DNA of 6,644 nucleotides from assembly GCA_026387805.1 (NCBI GenBank), contig JAPLKY010000271.1, forward strand, positions 1 through 6,644, given 5' to 3'. Below, one piece after another: positions 1 through 5,904 of this stretch. Position 1 is the first letter of the stretch. Each line of letters opens with the position of its first letter. Source of the stretch: Candidatus Krumholzibacteriia bacterium. GTDB taxonomy: Bacteria > Krumholzibacteriota > Krumholzibacteriia > Krumholzibacteriales > Krumholzibacteriaceae. The position numbers and the translations under genes are program-made. Below the pieces are notes generated by a model that saw only the letters and a program-made list of their open reading frames with translations, did no database searches and had not been told where the DNA came from.

Positions 1-513
1 AATCATGTTCCCCTTCGTGAGGTAGCCGAGATCGCCGCCGCGCTTCGCGCTCGGATCGATCGAATGGCGGTCGGCAACCCAGGCCCAGCTCCTCGTCTTG
101 AGGAGATCGATCACCCGCTCGGCCTCTTCGGGGGTGCTCACGAGGATCTGGCTCACGCGGTATTCGTTCACGTACTCGCGCTCGTGCGCGGCATAATACC
201 CCTCGACCTCCTCCTCGCTCACCGCGGTCCGCTTGCGAAGCTCTGTGAATACGAGGTAGTCGGCGAGGAACTGCTGCTCGAGCTCCCTCAGGCGCGCTTC
301 GACGTACGGGTCGGTTTTGAGGCCTCGCCGGATCGCCTCCTGTCGGAGAACCTCCGTATCGACCCAGCGGCCGACGAACTCCCGCCGCTCCTCGAATGTC
401 AGGTCGCCCGCCTTCTCTCCGGGTACTCTCCCCGGCTCGTTCCCCTTCCCGCACCCGCCGACGGCAAAGGGCACGAGGAGAGAGAGGATTATCGTCTCCC
501 GTGCCCCGATCAT
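1..513 (-). CDS. PpiC/SurA-type parvulin lipoprotein, 5' part only
   Basis: Likely a periplasmic peptidyl-prolyl isomerase-like folding factor, lipid-anchored; 171 residues are visible and the gene runs off the left edge. The start is ATG at 511-513. It is the first possible start, because an in-frame TAA lies at 529-531, and an AAGGCGG Shine-Dalgarno-like stretch sits about 10 nt upstream. Residues 1-21 form a lipoprotein signal peptide (hydrophobic IILSLLVPFAV, lipobox VGGC, Cys21). Residues 40-115 are a helical SurA-N-like region. A parvulin domain begins near residue 118 with YRVSQILVS, followed by the family's GGDLGYL motif at about 159-165. The first active-site His is replaced by Gln122. 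It lies 18 bp after the preceding parvulin gene, in the same frame, so one operon is almost certain. The family call rests on visible motifs. The specific role (SurA, PrsA or PpiD equivalent) is inferred, since the C-terminal half is missing. Confidence 0.85.
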   Translation of the reverse strand, partial: MIGARETIILSLLVPFAVGGCGKGNEPGRVPGEKAGDLTFEERREFVGRWVDTEVLRQEAIRRGLKTDPYVEARLRELEQQFLADYLVFTELRKRTAVSEEEVEGYYAAHEREYVNEYRVSQILVSTPEEAERVIDLLKTRSWAWVADRHSIDPSAKRGGDLGYLTKGNMI

Positions 514-531
514 ATCAATCTGCCCGCCTTA

Positions 532-2295
532 TTACGGCATCTGCAGCTGTTGTTGCTTCTGCTCCTGCAGTTGCTGCTCCCGCGCCTTCTGCTCCAGCAC
601 GGCATCGGTCGGCCGCGTCCTCGAGAGCTCCGTCTTCTTCAGATTCCGCATGTTGATCTTGATCGTGAAATCCTTACGCCACTTGGCGAGCTTCTCCTTG
701 AGGAGCTTTTCGGCGCGGTCATCCTGCATCCTCTGCCGGAGGGAGAGCGCGGCGCTCGCGTACGGCATCGGCTGGGGCGCCTCGATCTGATCGATCTTGA
801 CGACCGCCCATCCCCTCGGCACCTGGAACGGATCGGAGACCTGGCCAAGGGGAACCGAAAACGCGATCTCGTCGTAGTCGGGGAAGTTTCCCTTCGGCAC
901 GAGGCCCGTGCCGCCGCCGGTCTGGATCGCCTCCGGATCCTCGGAGAACTTCCTTACGAGCTTCGTGAAATCCTCTCCCTTGCGCGCGAGCGCGACCGCC
1001 TGATCCGCCTTCGCTTTGTCGCTTACGAGGATGATCGAGTATGCTCGCCGTTCCGGAGACGAGATTTCACCCTTGTTCGCGTTATAATAGTCTTGGACTT
1101 CCAGATCGCTCACCGTGACCTCGTTCTTCACCTGGTCCTCGTAGAACTTCCACGTCAGCATCATTTCTTTCTTCGTCTGGAGCCCCTTCGCGACTTCGGG
1201 GATATCCTGAATCTTGAGCTGTTTCTCGACGTAGGTCGGAAGGGCGGAATCCCAAATGCGCCTGTGTATCGATTCGACGATCGCTTCCTTCCCCAGCTTG
1301 CGGCTCGGCCGCTCCGGAAGGCCTATTTCGTCGAAGATCTTCATGTAATCCTTGAGCGTATAGGAGCCATCCGCGTACTGGGCGAGAATCATTCCTTGAT
1401 ACTGCTCCGGGATTTCGAGCTTCGGCGCGTTATCGCGAGTCACCTTGTAGGTGACGATGTCTTCCATGCTGAGGTCGGGCGGGAGATTATTGTATACGAT
1501 GTTGACCGCTTCGGGGTAGATGACGAGCCCGATGTCCTTCTCGATCTTCTGCTTCATCTCGGCGAGCAACTTCTTCTGCTTGTCCCCCTCCACCTTCTTG
1601 CGCGCGTACTGCAGGTCCTTCTCGGGCGTGATCTTCCGGATGCGATGCACCTTGAGAATCGCCCATCCCGTCGGCGTCTGCAGGGGTTGGGTGATATCCC
1701 CTTCCTTCGTGCTCGCCAGGGCATCCTCGACCCAATAGAACATGTTCCCGATCGTGCTCGTTCCAAGGAAGCCGCCTTCGCCGGCCTCGCGGCCAAGCGA
1801 GTACTTCTTCGCCAATTCCGCGAAATCGGCGCCGCCGGCAAGCTGCTCACGAATGGCGCGAGCCTCGTCCTCGTTCGCGACGAGAATCTGGCTCAGCTGG
1901 TACTCGTTGTGCATCTTGTCGAAAAAGTCCTTTGCTTCCTGCTCGGTCACGCTGACCTTCTTCACGATGTACTCGTTCTCCATCGAGGCGACGAGGTACT
2001 GCCCTTTGAATCTATCCCAGAACTCGACGAACCCCTTCTCCTTCTCATATCCCGCCGTGAGGGCCTTGAGCGTCATGACCTCTTTGTTGATCATGATATC
2101 GAGCAGCTCCTTCTTTCCCTCGATATCGTTCGTCTTGGGCAGGAACTTCTCGTCCATCGTCGCGACCGCCTTGTTGAAGTCCCCCACGGTGATCTTCCGA
2201 TCGGCCACCCGGGCGACAACGCGGTTCTCTTTCTTGCCGCATCCGAGGGAGAGCGCGAGGCCGGCCATCAGGACGCACAGAATTGTTTTCTTCAA
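532..2295 (-). CDS. Two-domain parvulin (PpiC/SurA-like) lipoprotein
   Basis: A 587-residue folding factor, probably anchored in the periplasm and assisting secreted or outer-membrane proteins. I choose a TTG start at 2293-2295 because AAAGGAG stands 6 nt before it and the product then begins MKKTILCVLMAG, a clean signal peptide ending at a lipobox-like LSLGC (Cys19). An ATG 54 nt upstream adds an unlikely N-terminal extension and has no such site. Domain order: SurA-N-like helical region about 24-130; parvulin domain 1 about 132-219; helical linker with a second SurA-N-like segment; parvulin domain 2 about 416-506 (YSIILVSD, FSEDP, GGGTGLVPKG, PRGWAVVKI); basic C-terminus with a Gln-rich tail from about 570. 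Both domains lack the paired histidines of active parvulins: Gln136 and Ala212 in domain 1, Ile421 and Ala497 in domain 2. A chaperone role without strong isomerase activity is therefore plausible. It ends in tandem TAA TAA stops (529-534). Confidence 0.93.
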   Translation of the reverse strand: MKKTILCVLMAGLALSLGCGKKENRVVARVADRKITVGDFNKAVATMDEKFLPKTNDIEGKKELLDIMINKEVMTLKALTAGYEKEKGFVEFWDRFKGQYLVASMENEYIVKKVSVTEQEAKDFFDKMHNEYQLSQILVANEDEARAIREQLAGGADFAELAKKYSLGREAGEGGFLGTSTIGNMFYWVEDALASTKEGDITQPLQTPTGWAILKVHRIRKITPEKDLQYARKKVEGDKQKKLLAEMKQKIEKDIGLVIYPEAVNIVYNNLPPDLSMEDIVTYKVTRDNAPKLEIPEQYQGMILAQYADGSYTLKDYMKIFDEIGLPERPSRKLGKEAIVESIHRRIWDSALPTYVEKQLKIQDIPEVAKGLQTKKEMMLTWKFYEDQVKNEVTVSDLEVQDYYNANKGEISSPERRAYSIILVSDKAKADQAVALARKGEDFTKLVRKFSEDPEAIQTGGGTGLVPKGNFPDYDEIAFSVPLGQVSDPFQVPRGWAVVKIDQIEAPQPMPYASAALSLRQRMQDDRAEKLLKEKLAKWRKDFTIKINMRNLKKTELSRTRPTDAVLEQKAREQQLQEQKQQQLQMP

Positions 2296-2301
2296 AGCAG
2301 G

Positions 2302-2308
2302 CTCCTTT
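2302..2308 (-). promoter_or_regulatory. Ribosome binding site deciding the TTG start of the parvulin gene
   Basis: On the minus strand the sequence reads AAAGGAG, followed by 6 nt and TTG. It is the strongest Shine-Dalgarno match near this gene, and it places the start exactly at the beginning of the lipoprotein signal peptide. Confidence 0.75.
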
Positions 2309-2336
2309 CTCGTTCCATAGTTCGGCATGTGATGCC

Positions 2337-2355
2337 AAAAGCTCCCCAAGGGAGC
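2337..2355 (-). terminator. Hairpin with short T-run between mfd and the parvulin gene
   Basis: The minus strand reads GCTCCC, loop TTG, GGGAGC, then TTTT: a 6-bp GC-rich stem with a short T tract, resembling a weak intrinsic terminator. The parvulin TTG start is only about 40 nt further on, and I see no promoter between them. A complete stop here would silence that gene, so partial attenuation or simply a structured leader is as likely. Confidence 0.35.
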
Positions 2356-2425
2356 CGTACACGACGGTAAAGCCGGATTTCGGGCTTGCCCCTGGCTGGG
2401 GTGCCCTCATACTGCTTAAACTACT

Positions 2426-5400
2426 CTATTTATCAGAAAATTCCAGCGATTTCAACAGATTTTCGAGATCGAGCAGGGTGTCGGGCCTGCCGTCTCCCGC
2501 GCGGGACCCCTTTACGGTCATCCCGAACCCCTCCCTCGTATGGAAGATCAACCGCCCCGGAAAGAGATCCACGATCGAAGCTATCTGCTTCTTGCTCGGG
2601 AGCCGGTCGCTCGAGAAGCTCGCCTTGAGCGTGAGCGAGCGGTCGATTTCGACCTTGTCGATGCCCGCCGCCGCGGCGCGTGCCTTGAGCTCCACGATTC
2701 TCAGCATGTTGGCGGCGCTTTCGGGGAGCGGTCCGAACCGGTCGCGAAGCTCGCCCGCCATCTCTCTAGCCTGGGCGGCCGTCTCGATCCTCGAAAGCCG
2801 CCGGTAGATGTCCATCCGCTCCTCCGAGTCGGGCACGTACTCGGAGGGAAGATACGCGGGCAAAGGCACCGAGACGCGTATCTCGCGTTCCGTCGCGACG
2901 CTCTCCCCCTTGAGGCGCGCGACCTCCTCCCTGAGCATGCGCGTGTAGAGATCGAGGCCGACCGCGGCGATGTTCCCCGATTGCTCGACGCCGAGAAGGT
3001 TGCCGGCCCCGCGGATCTCGAGATCGCGCATCGCAATCCGGTAGCCCGCGCCGAGGTAATCGAACTCGCTGATCGCCTGGAGCCTTTTCACCGCCGTCGA
3101 GGTGAGCGTGCGGCCGCGCGGGACGAGAAGGTACGCATACGCCTTGCGATCCGATCTCCCGACGCGTCCGCGGAGCTGGTAGATCTGCGCGAGCCCGAAG
3201 CGATCGGCGCGGTTGATGATGATCGTGTTCACGTTCGGAAAATCGAGCCCCGCCTCGATGATCATCGTGCAGACGAGCACGTCGAACTTGCGTTCGAGAA
3301 AATCGATCATGCGCCGCTCGAGCTCGCGCTCGCGCATCTGGCCGTGCGCGTGCGTGATCCGCACCCGGTCCGGCAGCAGCCTGCGCAGGTACCCTTCCAT
3401 GACGGCGATCGACTGCACCCGGTTGTGCACGAAGAAGACCTGCCCGCCGCGGTCGATCTCGCGCATGCAGGCGTCCCGGATGCTCGCGTCGTCGAAGGGG
3501 AGAATCTCGGTATGAATGGGGAGACGGTTGCGGGGAGGCGTGTCGATGACCGAGAAATCGCGGATCCCGGAGATCGCCATCGAGAGAGTCCGCGGGATAG
3601 GCGTCGCCGTCATGCTGAGAACGTCGACCGATTTCTTCATGCTTTTGAACGAATCCTTGTGGCGCACACCGAACCGGTGCTCCTCGTCGATGATGACGAG
3701 CCCGAGGTCCTTGAACCGGATGTCCTTCGAAAGGAGCCGGTGCGTGCCGACGACGATGTCGATCTTCCCCTCTTCGACCGCCGCTACGGCCTCTTTCTGC
3801 TTCGCGCTCGAGATGAATCTGCTCAGCGTCGCGACGGTCACCGGATAGCCCGCGAGGCGCTCGCTCACCGTGCTGAAATGCTGCATCGCAAGCACCGTCG
3901 TCGGGACGAGGATCGCGACCTGCTTGCCCGACATCGCCGCCTTGAAGGCCGCGCGCACGGCGACCTCCGTCTTGCCGAACCCGACGTCCCCGCAGAGGAG
4001 CCTGTCCATCGGGCGCGGCCCCTCCATATCCCCTTTGACCTCCTCGGTGGCGCGGAGCTGATGCTCGGTCTCCTCGTACGGGAAGGAGGCCTCCATCTCC
4101 TTCTGCCACGGCTTGTCGGGGGGGAACGCAAAACCCTTCGCGAGCTGCCGCGCCGCATACACCTCGAGAAGATCGCGGGCGATCTTCTCGGCGCTCGTGC
4201 GGGCCTTCTCGCGGGCCCGCGTCCACGACGCGCTCCCGAGCCTGTCGAGCTGCGGAGCGGAATCCTCCGCGGCGACGTACTTCTCGACGAGGCGGAGCTG
4301 GCCGATCGGGATGAAGAGATGGTCGTCTCCGCCGTAGCGCATATCGAGGCACTCGGTCTTTCCGCTCTCGATCTCGAGAACGCGCATGCCCATGTAGCGC
4401 CCGATGCCGTGATTCACGTGGACGACGAAATCCCCCGGCTGGAAATGCGAGGGATCGTAGGTGAGCGACCTGCTCCGTGCGGGCGGCGTATGGTACGGAC
4501 GATGGTAACGCCCGAAGACCTCTTCCTCGCTCAGGAAGAAAACGCCTATCTCGGGCCATCGGAAACCGCTCGAAAGCCCGCCGAGGGGAAAGTCGATCTC
4601 CATCGCGATGTCCTCAAGCAGCTCCTCGGCGCGCTCCCTCTGGAATTTGTTCGCGCAGAAGAAGTAGACCCTGTTTCCGCGCTTGAGCTCCCTCTGCGCG
4701 TCGGTCACGAGGGCGCCCAGGTTCCGTCGGTAGTCCCCCGGCGAGGAGGTGCCGAAGCGCACGGCGCCTTCCCATTCGAGCTTGTTGATCGAGACGCGCC
4801 TCGAGCGCGCGAGCCATTCGGCCAGTTCCCCCTCTCCCACGTACGCCTCGTCGGGCACCGGGTAGAGATTCCCCTCGTCGCGCGTCCGAGCGTAGCGCTG
4901 CGCGATCTCCTCCCTGAAATCAGCGAGGGTGCTCTCGACGTCCTCGGCGTCGACGAAGACGACGACCGGCGGCGCGTCGAAATGCGCGAAGAGAGGAACG
5001 ACCCCATGCACGGCCGCCGCGTAATGCTCCATCCCGAAAAAGGATATCCCTTTCTCGAGGCGCTCCGCCGGCAGCATGAGCTTCGCGCGCTCCTCGTCGC
5101 TCGCCCCCGCCGTCTCCTTCCGTATGCGCTCGGCGAGACGCTCGACCCCTTCGCCCGTCAGGGCGATGTGATAGGGCGGGTGCACGCGGATGCCCTCCCG
5201 CGCGCCGGTCGACCGCTGCGTTTCGATATCGAAATCGCGCATCGATACGATCTCGTCCCCGTCGAACTCCATGCGCACCGGCGTCTCCTCGGACACCTCG
5301 AAGATGTCGAGAATCCCGCCGCGGACGGCGAACTGCCCCTTCGCCTCGACCGTCTCGTGTCTCTCGTAGCCGAGACGGACGAGACGTTCCGCGAGCTCCC

Positions 5401-5593
5401 GCGGGTCGCGCTCCTCGCCGGCGCGCACGTCGACGAGAAGGCCGCGGTAGAGCTCGCGGGGAAAGACCTTCTTGAGCGCCGACCGGATCGTGCAGACGAG
5501 CATGCGGCATCTGCCCTCGCCGAGCGCGTCGAGCGCCTTCATCTGGAGCCCGGTGAGGCTCCGGGCGGGATCGTGGTAATCGTACGGGAGCAT
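2426..5593 (-). CDS. mfd: Transcription-repair coupling factor Mfd (main body, N-terminus disrupted)
   Basis: A DNA translocase that binds stalled RNA polymerase, pushes it off DNA lesions and recruits UvrA for nucleotide excision repair; cytoplasmic. This frame encodes 1055 residues from ATG 5591-5593; typical Mfd is about 1150. Seen in order: the rest of UvrB-like domain 1 and domain 2, 1-210, starting at the conserved LPYD and keeping the RGGILD and VRMEFDGDEI segments (Arg91, Arg107 and Phe110 match the residues I recall as UvrA-binding in E. coli Mfd); CarD-like RNA polymerase-interaction domain about 385-450 (FVVHVNHGIGRY); relay helix about 455-490; Walker A GDVGFGKTEVA at 535; DEEH at 636; TATPIPRTL at 662; IIEAGLDFP at 779 and QLRGRVGRS at 806; TRG motif around 856-870; C-terminal domain about 905-1010. 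The start of domain 1a is missing from this frame and lies at 5594-5750 in another. GAGGA precedes ATG 5593 by 4 nt, but the domain content argues against this being the original start. Confidence 0.95.
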   Translation of the reverse strand: MLPYDYHDPARSLTGLQMKALDALGEGRCRMLVCTIRSALKKVFPRELYRGLLVDVRAGEERDPRELAERLVRLGYERHETVEAKGQFAVRGGILDIFEVSEETPVRMEFDGDEIVSMRDFDIETQRSTGAREGIRVHPPYHIALTGEGVERLAERIRKETAGASDEERAKLMLPAERLEKGISFFGMEHYAAAVHGVVPLFAHFDAPPVVVFVDAEDVESTLADFREEIAQRYARTRDEGNLYPVPDEAYVGEGELAEWLARSRRVSINKLEWEGAVRFGTSSPGDYRRNLGALVTDAQRELKRGNRVYFFCANKFQRERAEELLEDIAMEIDFPLGGLSSGFRWPEIGVFFLSEEEVFGRYHRPYHTPPARSRSLTYDPSHFQPGDFVVHVNHGIGRYMGMRVLEIESGKTECLDMRYGGDDHLFIPIGQLRLVEKYVAAEDSAPQLDRLGSASWTRAREKARTSAEKIARDLLEVYAARQLAKGFAFPPDKPWQKEMEASFPYEETEHQLRATEEVKGDMEGPRPMDRLLCGDVGFGKTEVAVRAAFKAAMSGKQVAILVPTTVLAMQHFSTVSERLAGYPVTVATLSRFISSAKQKEAVAAVEEGKIDIVVGTHRLLSKDIRFKDLGLVIIDEEHRFGVRHKDSFKSMKKSVDVLSMTATPIPRTLSMAISGIRDFSVIDTPPRNRLPIHTEILPFDDASIRDACMREIDRGGQVFFVHNRVQSIAVMEGYLRRLLPDRVRITHAHGQMRERELERRMIDFLERKFDVLVCTMIIEAGLDFPNVNTIIINRADRFGLAQIYQLRGRVGRSDRKAYAYLLVPRGRTLTSTAVKRLQAISEFDYLGAGYRIAMRDLEIRGAGNLLGVEQSGNIAAVGLDLYTRMLREEVARLKGESVATEREIRVSVPLPAYLPSEYVPDSEERMDIYRRLSRIETAAQAREMAGELRDRFGPLPESAANMLRIVELKARAAAAGIDKVEIDRSLTLKASFSSDRLPSKKQIASIVDLFPGRLIFHTREGFGMTVKGSRAGDGRPDTLLDLENLLKSLEFSDK
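2427..2455 (-). promoter_or_regulatory. Possible weak promoter at the 3' end of mfd
   Basis: On the minus strand TTGAAA (2450-2455) is followed after 17 nt by TAAATA (2427-2432). The -35 is close to the sigma70 consensus, but the -10 matches only about half. It overlaps the mfd stop codon and would produce a leader of roughly 125 nt ahead of the parvulin genes. The AT-rich patch in a GC-rich genome is the main support. Confidence 0.2.
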
Positions 5594-5750
5594 CTCGTCC
5601 TCGGGAGGAGGCGAGGGCGGCGACGACGAGGGATCGCGCGCTGCCGTAGAGCCCCGCGACGGGGACGTGCGCGCTTTCGGCCTCGAGCTTTCTGAGAAGC
5701 TCCCGGTAGGCCTCGAGGCGATCGATCTTCTGTCTCAGGTCATTCCACAT
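5594..5750 (-). pseudogene. mfd: Displaced 5' end of mfd (domain 1a start) in another frame
   Basis: ATG at 5748-5750 opens 52 codons reading MWNDLRQKIDRLEAYRELL and, at about residues 33-47, GLYGSARSLVVAALA. This is the N-terminal signature of Mfd (compare GLSGSARSVFTSALA in the B. subtilis protein, from memory). The frame then leaves Mfd: it continues to 4920 as low-complexity Arg-rich translation with no family resemblance. The Mfd body resumes one base over, with PEDEMLPYD around 5580-5605. In the body frame there is a TGA at 5735-5737 and no ATG, GTG or TTG between it and 5593. I see no good Shine-Dalgarno before 5750. Either the gene carries a deletion with frame loss or the assembly is wrong here. 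Confidence 0.75.
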
Positions 5751-5762
5751 ACGCTACCACTG

Positions 5763-5801
5763 CGCGGGTCCTGTCGCCCATTGCACCCCGCACGTGCTCG
5801 C
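5763..5801. repeat. 39-bp direct repeat, copy 1
   Basis: The 39 bases here are identical to those at 5808-5846, with 6 bases between the copies. The unit begins CGCGGGTCCTGTCGCCCATT and contains the palindrome GCACGTGC. It ends 12 bp from the ATG of the displaced mfd 5' piece. Confidence 0.95.
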
Positions 5802-5807
5802 ACGATA

Positions 5808-5846
5808 CGCGGGTCCTGTCGCCCATTGCACCCCGCACGTGCTCGC
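5808..5846. repeat. 39-bp direct repeat, copy 2
   Basis: Exact second copy of the unit at 5763-5801. It is also the left arm of the palindrome with the inverted copy to its right. Confidence 0.95.
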
Positions 5847-5895
5847 TCGCAAAGCGAGCTGCGCTGCGTGCGGGGACCCCATGGGCGCCACCCGC
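5809..5895. repeat. Large imperfect palindrome (repeat copy 2 plus degenerate inverted copy)
   Basis: Four stems nest around the loop AAA (5851-5853): 5845-5850 with 5854-5859 (GCTCGC/GCGAGC), 5831-5838 with 5868-5875 (CCCCGCAC/GTGCGGGG), 5821-5826 with 5881-5886 (GCCCAT/ATGGGC), and 5809-5814 with 5890-5895 (GCGGGT/ACCCGC). This totals 26 pairs, interrupted by small internal loops. Copy 1 carries the same outer three arms and could pair with the right arm instead. There is no T-run on the minus strand, so it is not a classical intrinsic terminator. It lies between the BatA-like stop and mfd, and could end transcription, protect a 3' end, or be a REP-like dispersed element. Confidence 0.85.
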
Positions 5896-5904
5896 TACAG
5901 GTAG

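Larger units (their letters stand above)
2296..2425 (-). other. mfd-parvulin intergenic leader with three short stem-loops
   Basis: This 130-bp spacer has no coding sequence on the transcribed strand. Besides the hairpin at 2337-2355 it can form AAGCC/GGCTT (2370-2374 with 2383-2387, 8-nt loop) and CCCC/GGGG (2389-2392 with 2398-2401, 5-nt loop). The stretch near 2403-2440 is distinctly more AT-rich than its surroundings. Stems this short can occur by chance; a structured leader is inference. Confidence 0.4.

Noticed and set aside
64..2370. 768-codon open frame on the plus strand
   Set aside because: It lies opposite the parvulin genes, is rich in Leu, Arg and Asp with no recognisable domain, and is explained by GC-rich codon bias on the true strand.
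2540..5695. 1051-codon open frame on the plus strand opposite mfd
   Set aside because: The composition is dominated by Arg, Leu, Asp, Glu and His with no motifs. The minus strand has unmistakable Mfd motifs over the same span.
5591..5750. Programmed frameshift joining the two mfd frames
   Set aside because: There is no recognisable slippery site or stimulatory structure, and a simple shift would still leave out about 35 conserved residues.
5763..5846. Two-copy direct repeat as a minimal CRISPR array
   Set aside because: The gap is 6 bp, far too short for a spacer, and there are no cas genes. The inverted third copy points to a palindromic element.
5809..5895. Palindrome as an intrinsic terminator for the BatA-like gene
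   Set aside because: It has no T-run after the stem on the transcribed strand and the stem is long and interrupted. A terminator role is possible but not supported enough to call.
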